From contig JAYKKI010000008.1 of assembly GCA_039881145.1 (NCBI GenBank), positions 36,107,001-36,171,000 on the forward strand: a stretch of DNA of 64,000 bases, read 5' to 3'. A program made the position numbers and the translations under genes. The notes below the pieces were generated by a model. That model had not been told where the DNA came from. It saw nothing but the letters and a program-made list of their open reading frames with translations, and searched no databases. This DNA comes from Druceiella hillmani. Taxonomy: Eukaryota > Arthropoda > Insecta > Lepidoptera > Hepialidae. How positions within the stretch are numbered: the stretch's first letter is position 1; each line of letters starts with the position of its first letter. Of this stretch, positions 26,651-40,410 are shown piece by piece.

Positions 26651-26796
26651 TACGTCCGCTTACCATAGAGATCACGAATACGCAATCTCCCTTAGTGGCT
26701 GAAAAACGCTATGAGATCACCTGTACCACTACCGGCTCCAGGCCCAATGCCGTTATCACATGGTATAAGGGCAAGCGGCAGCTGAAGAGAACAAAG
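26651..26796 (+). CDS. Side-family adhesion receptor, exon opening the next Ig domain
   Basis: The exon follows a pyrimidine-rich CCCACAG acceptor and ends ACAAAG|gtagta. It completes a split Leu codon, then carries 48 codons and ends in phase 0. The peptide starts RPLTIEITN, runs through PLVAEKRYEITC with the first Ig Cys, and ends GSRPNAVITWYKGKRQLK plus RTK, with the core Trp. The LRPL...I linker and the GSRP..xITWxKG(x)RQ(L/M)(K/R) segment are the pattern I associate most strongly with Sidestep proteins, where this is the third Ig domain. The second half of the domain (D.G...C) must be in a further exon that I cannot find in the following 37 kb. The three exons read through without a stop, frameshift or missing core residue, so the gene appears intact here. 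Confidence 0.93.
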
Positions 26797-27757
26797 GTAG
26801 TATTTCAACAGATTTCTTTAAAATTTATTTACTAGAATACGGTACTTTTAAGATTGGATAAATTTATTTACTTTCGAAAAATCCTAGAAATTATGTTTGA
26901 CTTTTAATTTTCTATATTAATTTTACAAGGAGGATTTTCAAAAACATTGATTATACGGATACTGGTGAAGTTTTTTAAAAAAATATTGAATATGTGGATA
27001 CTGAAAAATTTCTTTAATTTTTGATATTCATTATAATAATTACATGGATGAAATGTGTTATTTAAAATGTAGTCAACCATAAAACTGAAAATTACCGTGA
27101 AAATGTCAAAATTACCTTTTCGAGTATTCCCTATATCAGAATGAAAAATACGGATTCGTTATATATGTTACGTCCTGGCTGTCTATCTCTATTTCTGTAT
27201 TTATTTTAGATCAATTTTCTCAGAAACTACCTAAAGTATTTGAATAATATAAGGAATGCTCCGTACTCCTGCAAAAATTCAATCATCTAACTAAATGCAA
27301 TAAACAGATACGATCTATCAAATATCATGTACTTAGAAACTGACTCTCGTGCGAAAACTACTTACGGTTTTCCTATTGTCGGAAAATCTTAAAATTTGTT
27401 ATAAAAAGAGATCTCAAAACTCAACCCATGTGGAATAAAAAGAAATCCATGTGGAACTATTATGTGATAAGCTAGTTTTTCGGTTTTTTCCTTTTTATTT
27501 TTTTTCATATACTTTTGTAAAATACATACGAACCATTACTATAGTATTATATAATGATACGGAATCTTCACGTTTCTAGTTCTACTCGCATTTAACTGTA
27601 TATTTCCTTTTCGTTATGAAATTTCAGTTGATAGATTTTTTAGCTCGAAAGGTAAAAAACAGAATTGAAATTTGTCGTTTTCATCCGTTTTCTGTAATCA
27701 GATAGATTTATCGCAAAGTCAATTTACTGCTGGCAGTTTTTCCATACAAATTAGGAA

Positions 27758-27808
27758 AAACTGGGATCAATGCAAGGAACAAGTTGTTCTATGTACTGAT
27801 CCCAGTTT
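27758..27808. repeat. short inverted repeat, 12 bp arms
   Basis: AAACTGGGATCA (27758-27769) is perfectly complementary to TGATCCCAGTTT (27797-27808), with a 27 nt loop. Confidence 0.9.
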
Positions 27809-30241
27809 CGTTCGTGACGTTTTAAAAACTTATCGAAATTAAAACCATTTATTGAAACATATTAAAAATATTTAAAAATTTCTAAACTGACAATTATGGT
27901 AATTCAACTGTAGAGAGACTTCCCAATGTTTCAAATTTTGTAGCGAAAGATAAATAAATATAAAAATATGCAAAGAAGCTAATGAATTTAATTTTTGGAA
28001 AAAGTTAAACAATTTTATTATTTTACTCCAAATTATTTAAAGTGCTTATCATAATTTTTCGGACTTTAAAAAAATTATCTTTGAAAATTGTATGAAATAT
28101 TTAGCTGGAATATTTGAAAGGATTATGGAAATCAACAGTCAAAAACTCTACAAAATTCTAAACATCATATATCTTTCGTGATTAATCACTACACACATTG
28201 CACAAAACACTCACTGCTAAATCTGCAAAAATTGTCTAAAAAAACGCAAGGTTGTATTCATACTTATCATTTTAATAAAATAACAGTTTTCATTTTTAAT
28301 CCAATCGACATAAATGAGTTCTCAAATTAACTTTATATGTGACCACAAACGTTACATTGATTGACCTGATTTCAAATAATGATTTGAGAAAGTTTACTGA
28401 AATATTAAATAACATTAAGTGAAATTGTTGAGTTTTTGATGACATTGAGTATATTTTGCATTATTGAGAAAAATTTAACTATTAGAAACAAATATTTTCC
28501 ATGTGAGTGATCCAAAAATTCATTTTGAATTTGCATTTTCATTTACTATAAAAAGAGAAAAAATAAATTAAGTATTTCCATAAAATAATCTGCGCCATTT
28601 TACTATTTTCACAAAAATATTTTATTTCAAACTTGATTAGCAGTAAATTTTGTGACACGATGTTTTCAGTTATGTAGTTTAGATGACGAACCTTCCTATG
28701 CAAACGAGGAAATTTAAATATGAATTAAGTAACAAGATTTTCATTGACGAATGCACTGATGTGAAATATACCATTTCTTAAACAAATATTTAATAAAATA
28801 AATTGACCTTGACAGAGTTGCCTGGTTTAAATAGAGTTTACAGTTTTTCAAATGACGAAAAAAACTCTTTAAACAAAAGTGTTAGTATTTGAAAATTTAT
28901 TTTTAAGTGTGTGCGAGTGGTATTTTGATTCAAGGCTTAATTTTTGCCAGTTCTTTATCATAATTTTACCCACCGCCATTTTAAACCTATTATCTCAATA
29001 TAGTCCATTTACGAAATTAACCTAATTTTGATTTTAATCTGGCCTGTTTTGTAACAAGTTTCACCGTGATTGATTTGATATGTAAATATATAATATCAGT
29101 AAAGTAAATGTATAATATAAATAAAAATGAAATTGATTTTTCTAACGTAAATACAAACTTTCGATTTTTGAAAATGTACTCTATGCAATAATTGTTGAAT
29201 GACAAAAGTAAAATATTGCTTCTTTAAAAGTAATAAAACTGGTACAATTTTTTTACCGCAACAGCAAATTGTAACATTATTTAATCTTTTCAAATTTTTG
29301 CGGTAACAACAAATGGTACTTTAAATATATGTGTAATATTTAAGAAAAGAAAATTATAACTTTTTAAAACTATTTCTTCTTTTGCTAATTAAAAAAATAA
29401 TATGTTTTAAGCAGTAATCAAATGGAAGTAGCGGAATGTAACATTTCAAAAATAAAAGCTTCCATGTCTGTCCTTGTTGTAGTATGTTTCGGTGAAGTGT
29501 GTAAAGGATACCAGCTCTGCTAAACATTCCTTTGCTGGAAATATTCAATGGTTGTGCAACTAAATATTTTCTTGATGTAGGACAAAAACACAAACTTCCA
29601 CTTATTCACTTTCTACCATATTAAACGGTGTTCTTTAGTTTCGAGACATTTTTCTGCTAATAAATCAAATAATTTTTCCAATTAAGCGCTGTATACATTT
29701 TTACTAGCACTCTTATTGGGCGGGCTTTCAAAAAAAAACAGCAAACCGTGTTTAATTTTCCAAAGGCAAATATCAGCGAATAAACATCATCCTAAAATGA
29801 AAATTATATCTTCAACGTATTTATCGGATAGATCAGGTACTTTAACTTCTTTTTCGGAACGCATTTGATTTCCAAAGTGCATAGTATGTGATTTCCAAAG
29901 TGGTTTCCGATGATTTTTCCAAACGAAGGTAGCTCTTCCTTTTTGTGAGTATTCATTGTTACATCAAGAAGTTATTAGCATCGGACAATATAAAATCAGC
30001 TCACTAAACCCACTCTAACCGGAAACGTAAGTTGTTATAGTCGTTAATTAAATAAACAAATAAATAACGTCGTTTAATCATTGCAACAGAAAAAATTATC
30101 AATATAAACGTGTGCGTGGGTGCGAATTTGTCAATTTTCAAGTATGGACTAACGGTCCCAAATTTATAATTCAGCATTCTTATCGGTATGCGTATACGTA
30201 TTCGCATTACGTTATTAAATATACATACACACACTCACTTT

Positions 30242-30295
<54 letters not shown>
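30242..30295. repeat. (AT)n microsatellite with one CAT interruption
   Basis: About 54 bp of TA repeats flanked by ACACACTCACTTT and GTACATTTATA. Confidence 0.97.
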
Positions 30296-30299
<4 letters not shown>

Positions 30300-33269
30300 T
30301 TTATATAAACTACAACATGTTTGTGTGTTCTTGGATATAGATCATGGCCATAATCTATGAAGGTAGAGTGAAATTACCAAGAAATTCAAAGGTTAAGTTA
30401 TTCGCAGTAGCTCTATTTCGCCTGCGAGCTCAGTGATTAGCAAACATGAAATTACGAAAGGAAACTTCCCAAATCCTTCAAGTCATATTAGCGTAGAATC
30501 TTCAGAATCTCCGCAACTTCAGCGGAAGCACCTTCAGAATCTCTGTGATTTTAGCGAAAACGCTTCTAATTAAACAAGAGCATAACTTACACCATCACGG
30601 TAATCAAAGCGTAATCTAATTATTCAAGGACTTAAGTACTATTTGACCTGATTAGCCTTGATTAATTTTATTAGTGATTTTTAAATTTTTATTAATTTTA
30701 AAATAAAATACGCTTTAATATATTGTTGAGAAATTTATAACAATGAAGTAAAGAAGTGGAAAACTAAATGCAACTAATTAAAGAAGTATTAAGTAAAAAA
30801 TAAAGTTATAGTATTTTATGAGAAAACAATTTAAATAGTCGATAAAATCATGCATATATAATAAAAAATTCTAACGAATACTGAAAAAATAAAAACAATT
30901 TACGAAACCTATAAAAGCTAAACTATGTGATAGAAAACTAACAGCTAAACCATATGATAGAAAAACTAATTAATTTAAAGAATATATCGACCATAAATTC
31001 TTTTACTGATCGTTAATCAATTTAGTTAATACGTATTTGCATTAAAAAGAAAAAGAAACAACAGAATATTAGATAACATGCAGTTAATTTTTAATAATGA
31101 GTCGAAAATAACTTACCTTTCCTATAATCGAAATGTACAGCAGAGATTTTAATAAATATAAACACTATGTTTTGATCTACTTTAAGGATAGCGTATTCAG
31201 ATCAGTTGCGTATTACAAAACTCCATTTGTTTAAAAAAAAAACTATCGGGATTTCATAAAAATTATCTCACCGAATAAAGTTAATTACACTTACATATTG
31301 GAATGCAACGAACTTGGTAGATAATATTCATTGAATTAATTTTTTCCTATACACTTATAATAATTCACATTCAGTTACAGAACAACTGAAAAAATTGATT
31401 AAACAGTAAAAGCTTTGAAATTTTATAGTACCTTCAGGACCACAATTTATTCCTATTTATTAAACGTGCTAGATGAGAACAGACAGATAGATAAGAATTT
31501 TTTATTAAGACTATATGATGGTTGTTGATAAAGTTTGAGTAATTGAGAAGAACGCTGCACGATAAAGACAAAGCTTAGTGAAGTATTTGATTATATTTAG
31601 AGATATATACTCTAATAGATAGGACATCTCCTTAATAAATACCTGACTAAATGTCTTGATAGATATGAAAAGTGGTAACTTCCATGTTTAAAATGCAACT
31701 GAAACTTAACGCGCAGATACACCGCTTATTTATATCGAATTTGGACATTCTATAATCTTTGACGTAATGTATAATTATTTAATAAATAATTCGATTCAAA
31801 TATGCGTTAATAAGAAATACGTTCGATTCGAGAGCCTTTTAGACAACGGCAATGAAAAGAAGTATGCCAGTTTAATTCCAAGCTTCTGGAAGATACTTAA
31901 TTGGTGCCTCGGCCAGATGATACATCAAATATTATTTTACGATTATGAACAACTAATAGTTTGTCAGAAAACAATGATAACGCTTAATTCAAAATAAATA
32001 GCCTCGTATGTTAACATGCTACAAAATAATACGTCCAGGTAGGTCCATGTTAATAAATGGCAGAAGTAACAAAGCTGATTTTGATATTTTGCGTATCATG
32101 CTAAAGGATACAATATATTAATTGTCTTTGTATATCATTCTAATTTAGATATATGTACTGTTAATTAAATGATTGATATCAATTAGTGGTGAATTGAAAG
32201 TTTACGAGTTGAATAAATATTCTGTTAGTACGATGTAATAATTAAAATTTGTTTTCATATTTCTTTCTATGACGTTTTTGAAATTAAACTTGATAGTATA
32301 AATGGCGATGTTCTTAATTTTTCACGAGTTATCTTAATGCAATATAACATCACTGAATGTAATATACTTTGATAATTAAGAAAATATTTTCTAAACATTC
32401 ACACATTTTAGTCTTCTTAAAAAATTATTTAAGTATATATTAAACTATATAGTAAAATTAAGTATGTATTTGGTAACAATGCGATGTCAAAAAATATGTG
32501 ATTATGAATAAAAAGGTAATGACACATATAAACAGTTAAACAAATGGTACTATTAAGATAAGGCTTCCTTGCTTTTAAGACAAAACATTTTTGAATTCTC
32601 TTATGATAGATATTACACTAAAGACATTTTAATAATTTACTTTGCCAACTAATGAAACATTGTAAATATTAAAATATTTTCTACATGGCAAATTTTTCAA
32701 CAGCTAACGCTACCCGCAAGTCAATGTTAAGATTGTAATTGGCATGTCTGAATTCTATTGTTAATAATTTGCAAGCATTAGTTACATTTATATTAAAACA
32801 AACAATTATTAAACGTATCTCTATTCTAAAATTTTAAACATAACATATATAGAATAACATTGGAATATATGCATACAAAAATATTAAGCTCAGGCTGAAT
32901 ATTTTAAATAATAATATTAGAATAACATAGCTAACTGTTAATATTAGACTTATGTAATTCTAAATTCATTAATTTTTATGTAAATTGTATTTCGATTCAA
33001 AAACTAATAATTAAAATGCCAAACTTTAATGTATAAGACCAATCTCTATTATTCAATGATAATTGTTTATGTCAACATTGACCAAATTGACTTTTAAATG
33101 TACGCAGTTATATTCGACAGCAAATCTGTTAAATTCAACCCTTTCCTACTGTTGAACTTCAACTGCAACAAAATGTTGAACATTAGTTGAAATACCGTCA
33201 CAAAATATATGAGTAAATGTTAGCACGGAAAATCTGTTCAAGACGTATAAAATTATATTAAGTACACTT

Positions 33270-33560
33270 TACCCGCTGTTTTAGCAGAACCTACGTAGGT
33301 TCTTCTAAGAGGGTGTTTTAATATCCACCCTCGTGTCCGCCACTTGTTATTAAAGTAAGAAACGTAACACGGCAGCCTTTTTACACGTGCACCGCGCAAA
33401 ATTTCATAAACGCTCCACGTCAGCTTGGGTCGCGCTGCTCGCGGCTCGCGAATTTGCGAGACGTACAGATTTTTCCGCAAATTCTTATATTTAAAGAGCT
33501 GACGTCACTCTCGTTTCCCACTCCGGTTACCTCCGCATACTTCATGCGGCTCTTTGTGTT
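33270..33560. other. less AT-rich island (candidate regulatory element)
   Basis: About 290 bp rich in CpG (GGGTCGCGCTGCTCGCGGCT, TTCGCGAATTTGCGAG-like words on one strand). A 75-codon minus-strand frame covers it, but the peptide matches nothing I know and has no splice context. I treat it as non-coding. Confidence 0.25.
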
Positions 33561-34557
33561 TCAGACGGTGAAGCGGGAAAAATGATATGTAAAATGTCGT
33601 GGTGTATTATGATACGTAATGGTTTTTCTGATAATTGCTTCGCTTTATGTATTTTATGCGTATAAACAGATTTCATTTCGTTCTCGACGCATTACAATAG
33701 AGATTATTTTGGTTAAAATAGATTATGTCTAAACCAATTTAAAAATTACGCAAGGCATTAAATTAATTGAATTTTATTTTCGATCCTTAGGAAATTAAAT
33801 TGTTCCATATCGGATTTCCTTTTAATCTCGGTATATTTTCAGGAAATTCATAAATGGAATAATGGCAAAAATATTCATTCAGCTTTGATAGTAGTAAATT
33901 CCTCGATATTAAAAATAAGCTTTGCTCTGGTATATTCGTTTCAACGTAATTTTTTGTTTTGTAATTTTATTTATATACAAATTGGTATTCATTTCTATAT
34001 TTGTTTCCATCTATTTTTATAGCTTATTTTTTTAATTTGGAAGACTTGTTAAATTTTATTTTTATTTTTACCTTCTTTTGTATAAGTTAAATACGTGAAC
34101 ATACATTTATTATCTATTTATAATATTGCAATTGAAATAATAAGTAATGCTATTATTTAATTCCTATTTTAATTATTGTCTTTTAGCTAAATAGAAAATT
34201 AAAAGGAGATATAAATTTTAGTTTTATATCTTCATTTATTGTAAATGTATTTTTAACGTATTCAATACATTACTATTCAATACATTACGAGATTTGTAAT
34301 TTAATTCCTATGCATTTTAAAAATTAAAAATAGAATGATTTGATTATTTTTCAAAAATTTCTTTTATTTTTCATTTAGGTATTTGCATTTTAAAATTGTG
34401 TTTTTATTCAGTTCTGCGGTAAGGATTAGCAAAAACGATCAAAATACATTTTGAAAATCATATAGATTTATTTGGATTCAATGTGATTACTACTGTTTAA
34501 CTTATTATAAGTCACCTGCAATTTTGATATAAATTTGGATCATTGTAATTTTTTTTT

Positions 34558-34648
34558 AAGAATTAAATATTTTTGATCAATTAATAGCTTTAACGCAAGT
34601 AAATAACTTGCGTAAAAGGTATTAATTGATCAAAAATATTTAATTCTT
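34558..34648. repeat. near-perfect hairpin, 43 bp stem, 5 nt loop
   Basis: 34558-34600 pairs with 34606-34648 at 41 of 43 positions around an AAATA loop. The outer stem starts AAGAATTAAATATTTTTGAT; the inner stem is ACGCAAGT/ACTTGCGT. Confidence 0.95.
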
Positions 34649-34942
34649 CGTCAGAAATCGAAAAGATTTATTTTATTCACGACCATGTAACATATGATTT
34701 GGATTATTTTCAATATTAGGTATACTTTCTAAATTTAACTAGTATAATGTTTGATTTTTATAAGTACTTCTCAAAAAAATTTGAACGATGACATAAAACC
34801 GAACATTCGTCACTAACTATTTATTATCAATCGTTGCAAAGAAAATCAGTGTACAAAATAGTAAAAACTTTTCCTACATATACATAATATGTAAAAAATA
34901 CTATTTCCATTTTTGTGAATTCGTGCTGCACGCTACAAGGTT

Positions 34943-34984
34943 TTATATATATATATATATTTCTTTTTTTTTTTTTTTTTTTTT
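34943..34984. repeat. (AT)n plus poly-T tract
   Basis: A short (AT)9 run (34943-34960) followed by TTTC and a pure T run of about 20 bases. It could be an antisense poly-A tail remnant of a retroposed sequence, but no element body is recognisable. Confidence 0.8.
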
Positions 34985-35139
34985 CTACAAAATGTGGGAA
35001 ATTCAAATAAATATGATATAAATCGAAAGAGGTTTCGAGAAATTAACGAACAATTGTGGTATTTTTGAATAAATGCCTAAAATAAAAGAAAAATAATTTT
35101 ATGCTACAAACTCGATAAGTAGTAAGATCGAATTGATCG

Positions 35140-35470
35140 ATCGCTCATCCAACATCAACCTACGTCACCCCATGGTAATAACCGACTCGCATGTTAATGG
35201 CGCACTGCCGTAATCACTTTATGAATAGTAAACCACGACGCAGCTCACGTCCGGGCCCCAACTCGGCCCAGTCGCGCTCGCACGTGTGAATTCCCAAACA
35301 CCCGTCTAATTTGGCTGGCAGCCAGCGAGCTAGTTGAAAAAGTTAGGTCGCGTGCGCGCAGCGAGCCACATTAATACGTGTCACTCGAATGCGGGCGTCT
35401 TGCACCAACAATAGGCATCCTACCCGTGCGAGTGCACGAGTGATTGCTAACTTAGTCGGGCATTGTCCGC
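35140..35470. other. strong less AT-rich island (candidate enhancer or promoter)
   Basis: One of the most GC-rich stretches of the window (TCACGTCCGGGCCCCAACTC, GGTCGCGTGCGCGCAGCGAG), with two CACGTG-like E-box words nearby (GCACGTGTG at 35280) and many CpG steps. There is no open frame with splice sites in Side-like sequence. An alternative first exon or intronic enhancer is possible but unproven. Confidence 0.3.
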
Positions 35471-38369
35471 TAGTTATACCTGCTTACTTCTTGAAGTATG
35501 TTTAGACATAACGGGTGTATAATATTTTTTTGCCACCAGGTAAGGGGAACTATGACGTAAGTGGGGTCTTAAGATAGTTTTCATATGTTTTCTAATCATA
35601 GCTAGATATCGATTTGGAATAATTCGTATAATAAAATTTGTGCGCAAAATTTGTGCGTCTGCTTGCATCACATAAACCATTGCATGTATTTTAGTGAAAT
35701 TTGCAATTATGTACATTAGAAGTTTCCTCAACATCTGTATGGAAATTACTACGATCAATTGTGAAATACTTTATGAATGGGCAGCGACATCTGTTTTTTG
35801 AAGCCACTATCATATATATTTAATGTCACATTTCTCCGCCAGATGGCGGCACTTCTTTAGGTTTAAATATATATTTTAATTTATTAAAGCGTTTATATTT
35901 ACATATTATTAACTAAAACATCATCACTTTATACCACTCTAGGACACTCTCTAGGGCGAATCCCGGAGAGAGGACGTTTGAAGATAAAGTAATGTGCACA
36001 ATCCCATAAATTTTGGTGCGCAAAAATAGAACAAATATTCAGTGTGCTATAAACGTGATATCGAACGATTAGCAATGGAATATAATATTTTATTAATTCC
36101 TTATCTATTTTATCTTTTATGGCTAAGTTAATGTTAAGGTAATAGCTAAGTTATTACGGAATTTTGGCCTTTCATAAGTCATATCAGATTTTCCGACGTA
36201 CGGAAACTGAAAATAAAGAAAATGACGTGAAATTAGAATACAGATAAAAGTGTAAAAATACAAATTCGGTCTTAACAATCGTATACCTCTTTGCCTTGGC
36301 TTTTGTTTATGCTAATATTTTGTTTGTATGTATACGAAATACATTGCTGTTTCGAAAATAAGTTGGCGTTGTGAATCTATTTGTTGGTGAAACTCTATAA
36401 AACCGTATCCTAGCATATCTTTTTTGTCATCTTGAATTTAAAAAGACCTTCTATTTTTATGAATTTAAATTACGCTGTTCCAAAATTTCCTCAATATCTT
36501 TTAACGGCATCATAACTTCCACGTAACATTTTTTCAGCAATATTGTTCACAATTCGTTCTTATTAATTTCAGTGAAAAACTATCGTCATATCACTTTCCC
36601 ATTAAAAAAATGTTTCAAAGTCATTTTATTTCAAGTTTTTTTTCAGTTAATTTTCATTTATAATCCTTGAGTGCACGTTTTTGAATAATCACTCTATTTT
36701 TCTTAAATGATTTTACATCCCTTTTAACTTCATACTGCTTCATTCATTATATCAGCACTTCTCTATTAAATCATTGGTAATCGTTTCTTGTGAAAACATT
36801 TTGAGAACGGGCTTACGTACATATTTGTTTAAGCTTTACCTTTTCCATGATATTCAGTAATGTACGTTCAGGCGCATCTATATGTCATAATGGTTTTAAG
36901 ATAAATACATGTAAAAATAAATAAGTTCTCGGACAAAAATAGGGTATTATACAAATTTATAAGTATTTAAATAATAATAATAATGTTATGCATTCGGTCT
37001 ACTTTGTCTCTTGCTCTACTCGCTTCTCAGTATCAGTATTCACTTACGTTCAACCAGGATATAATATATTTTAAATATCTAGAATCTCTACAATTTTAAC
37101 TATTAGAAATTGTAATGAGAAGCAATGTAATGGGCCGTAATGTATTACTATTACTAAATTCCTCTCTTTCTTAACAATTGTATGTCAAATTATAACATAA
37201 AAAATACAATTTAAACGACTTCTAAAATTCGGTAAAATTACCCTGTTAATTTTATTTAAATATACCTATTATGAAATTATGCCACACACGACGACATACA
37301 CTGACTGCAATTATGTGTATATACGTCTAAGTACATCAATAATTAATAGGTGGCTTTCAAAGCAGGTGGCAGCTTTAGAAATATGCCCGACATTGAATAA
37401 TTTATCCAAAGCCCGTTGTTACACCGAAAGCAATCAGTTACTGGCATTGCCGACCGTTGCCTGCAGTCACGTAACGAATATTAAGAATGTGCTTTAAGTT
37501 CGCAACGGAGCTTTTGGCGGACGTGTTTTGTATCTAATTGTAGAAGTTTAACTTTAACTTAATATTGAAAATATTCTAACGCCTCTCCAGGATGGTTGTG
37601 AGATTTTTTAATGGCTCTTTGCCTTCAAATTAAAAAATAATTTAACATTTCTACTGACAGTATAACTTATTTGGTATACCGAGTAAGTTTATTTTCAATT
37701 TAAGTTCAAATGATTTTCTTTTTTCATAAAATTTGCTTAAGATGTGTACATTTTCTTTATTTTGAAAATTATTTCTTTTATTAAATCAAATCTGTTGATT
37801 TATTATCCGTAATTATACCTTGATTTGAAGCCTTTTTGCTTTAGAAGTAGAATGCCTTTATCAACTAATTGTACTAACATTTAAATTTAATGAAATGCTT
37901 ATTTAATTATTGCTACATATCTCCATTAAAAGTGGTAACTGTTTCTATGTAAGATCGCCATTTATGCAACATTAATATTGTTCCCGTATATTTATCACAA
38001 AAACTTCTATAAAATACTACTAAGCGGTAAAACTTTCGTACCATATTAGAGTCAAAATTAATGGGTTACTTTTAGTGCAGTTATAAATTACAAATTTAAC
38101 TCAGTAATATTACTTATAAAAATTGTCGATCATTTTCGTAAGGAAGTCACGAATAAAAAAAAATTAAAAAGTTATCAAAATTCTATGTTATCACATTTTA
38201 TTATCATTAACATGGTTGCTGTACTGTTACTAAGGCGTATTTTATTTACTTATCATATACATAGGTATAAAATCCCATGCTAAACAAATTTTTGGATATA
38301 ATTTCCATGACGTGTTTGCAATTTATTTAAAATTTTCTATGATAAGTACCCCTCTCTATTCAAGAAATG

Positions 38370-38410
38370 TTTGTTGCAAGGGGACCTAAGTCCCCCGCAA
38401 GTGTAGTTCT
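38370..38410 (+). repeat. short dispersed repeat, copy 1
   Basis: AGGGGACCTAAGTCCCCCGC at 38379 recurs as AGGGACCTAAGCCCGCCACA at 39109. The pair is GC-rich against an AT-rich background and probably derives from one unnamed element. Confidence 0.45.
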
Positions 38411-39104
38411 TCAGGTATAGTTTGCATCGTAATATCTAGTATATATGATGTGATTGATTATTTTCGTCATGAAGATCATTTTAAAAGTCCCAATAATATA
38501 TCAAGATGGAGTCAAAGTAAAAAACCAAAAAAAAATCCACCATCATTAATGTCTACCTAACAAGGAGAGTAACATTTCAAGATGTACTCAAAATGAATGA
38601 AAAACGTCTGTCTTAATAATTTCTCTGATAAACACATACGCGCAATGATTGCATTAAATATTGAATGATAAAAACAGAACTAAGTGAGTATGTTTATTTA
38701 CACCAAAAAATTTAAACAAGCTCTTACAAAGTAATATTATCTTAACACGCATGGAAATACCATAAATGGTTTGTGATTTTCAATGTTGTTTAAGATATGC
38801 GTAATTTTATTTATATATCATATTTTAGTATGAATAGACAAAGAGAAACAGTTATAAAAAGTTTTTACTTCAAGTTTTTTTTATCAAATTAAGGAAAAAA
38901 ACTAAAGATGAAAACTGAGTGTATTATAATTTGGATGGCCGAATATCAATGTTATTTTTTCCATTCAAATTATAAATGGCAGAAATATAATTTTTGTTTT
39001 GTTAATGTTACTAAAACTCTTTTTTTATACTTAATTAATTTTATTTTAAAATCAAATCACAACAATCCTAACTGAATGGTCCTAAAAATTTCGATATATA
39101 TTTT

Positions 39105-39145
39105 TCAGGGACCTAAGCCCGCCACAAATGTAAATTTATCGACAT
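39105..39145 (+). repeat. short dispersed repeat, copy 2
   Basis: Counterpart of 38370-38410, sharing the GGGACCTAAG(T/C)CC core and a CA(A)GTGTA/CAAATGTA continuation. Confidence 0.45.
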
Positions 39146-39409
39146 AGAGAGCGATACTGATGGTTTAAGAGCATACTGAAATTGTGAAGCGAACAATGTG
39201 AGAGACAAAATAAGTTGAAAGTGTAACATATAATCTTAATTAATTTTGTACATATGACGATATGCCATTTTCCTTCGAAAACATATTTATTAAAATATAT
39301 TTTATTTAATACCATTGTGACTTAGGAATTCAGATTGTGAAAAATAAATTAACGCAAAACGGTGGCTAACTGTATAAATGAAAATGTTAACCTTAATCGA
39401 GTATGTACA

Positions 39410-39535
39410 TTGGTATATCCTCGAAGTTTATTGGTATATCCTCGAAGTTTATTGGTATATCCTCGAAGTTTATTGGTATATCTTCGAAGTTTATTGGTAT
39501 ATCCTCGAAGTTTATTGGTATATCCTCGAAGTTTA
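39410..39535. repeat. six-copy 21 bp minisatellite
   Basis: TTGGTATATCCTCGAAGTTT plus A is repeated six times with exact 21 bp spacing (39410, 39431, 39452, 39473, 39494, 39515). Only one base differs (C to T in the fourth copy). Because the unit is a multiple of three without stops, it opens frames of heptapeptide repeats on both strands (63-69 codons). I do not regard these as genes. Confidence 0.97.
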
Positions 39536-40410
39536 TTCAAGAATAATGGGAAATAATTTCGAAATTATAATAACAGTCGATATGTGAGATCCAAAAGTAA
39601 CCAGTTGTAATTATGTTAGAAGTAGATAAATTAAATCTCTTTCACTCATTATATTTTATAGTTATTGTGGTTTAAATCTAAAAACACCGTCTTCTCTATG
39701 TTAATAACGCTCAGTGGAATTATGAAAGAAAAATGGCACATTTATATTTATTACGAAAACTCCTTTGTCCCAAAAACTTCAGTGCCATGTTGCAATCAAA
39801 ATCAAGGGCTACTTAAAAGGTTTAAAAATTATAATTTAGCATCAGAGTAGATAACAAACGAAGGATAAAATAATAAATCTGGATAAAATATGTTAAAAGA
39901 AACTAATTAAATATTCAAATTATATTTCATATTTAGCAATAAAACCATTGTGAAAAGTTTAAATGTGAAATCGAGTATTTTAATTGCAATTATTTTACAG
40001 TTAGTCAAAAGTTTCAAAATAATTTTTAAAAACTAGTTGATTTGTTGGTGCAGATGGATACTTAAAGCTCAAAAAATAAACTTGTTTGAAATTAACGATG
40101 GAAGAAATAATACGAAGACGTCCACGTTTTATTTTTTCTATTGAAAGCAAAAATATTAACAAAACCCATTATAATGATTATAAAAGTCTTATGTACAACA
40201 TTTCGATTGTGACGTCTTTTGGTTTTATTACGATATCTTGATGAGTTCCAAAGTTGTAATTTAATTTCCAATACTTAATTGAAACTTTGTTAAGGGCGGG
40301 CGGAGTAGGAGAGAAGGTAGAAATGAGAATGAGGAAGTCGCTCGGTCGCTGTAGTGACGAACAAACAAGAAAAAAGCGCTGTCTTAACCACTTGTTAATG
40401 GTCTCACAAT

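Noticed and set aside
33253..33480. 75-codon minus-strand frame in a GC-elevated island
   Set aside because: No recognisable motif or splice sites; high GC lowers stop frequency and explains the open frame.
39349..39587. Three overlapping frames encoding heptapeptide repeats
   Set aside because: They arise from a 21 bp minisatellite that lacks stops in several frames; no gene context.
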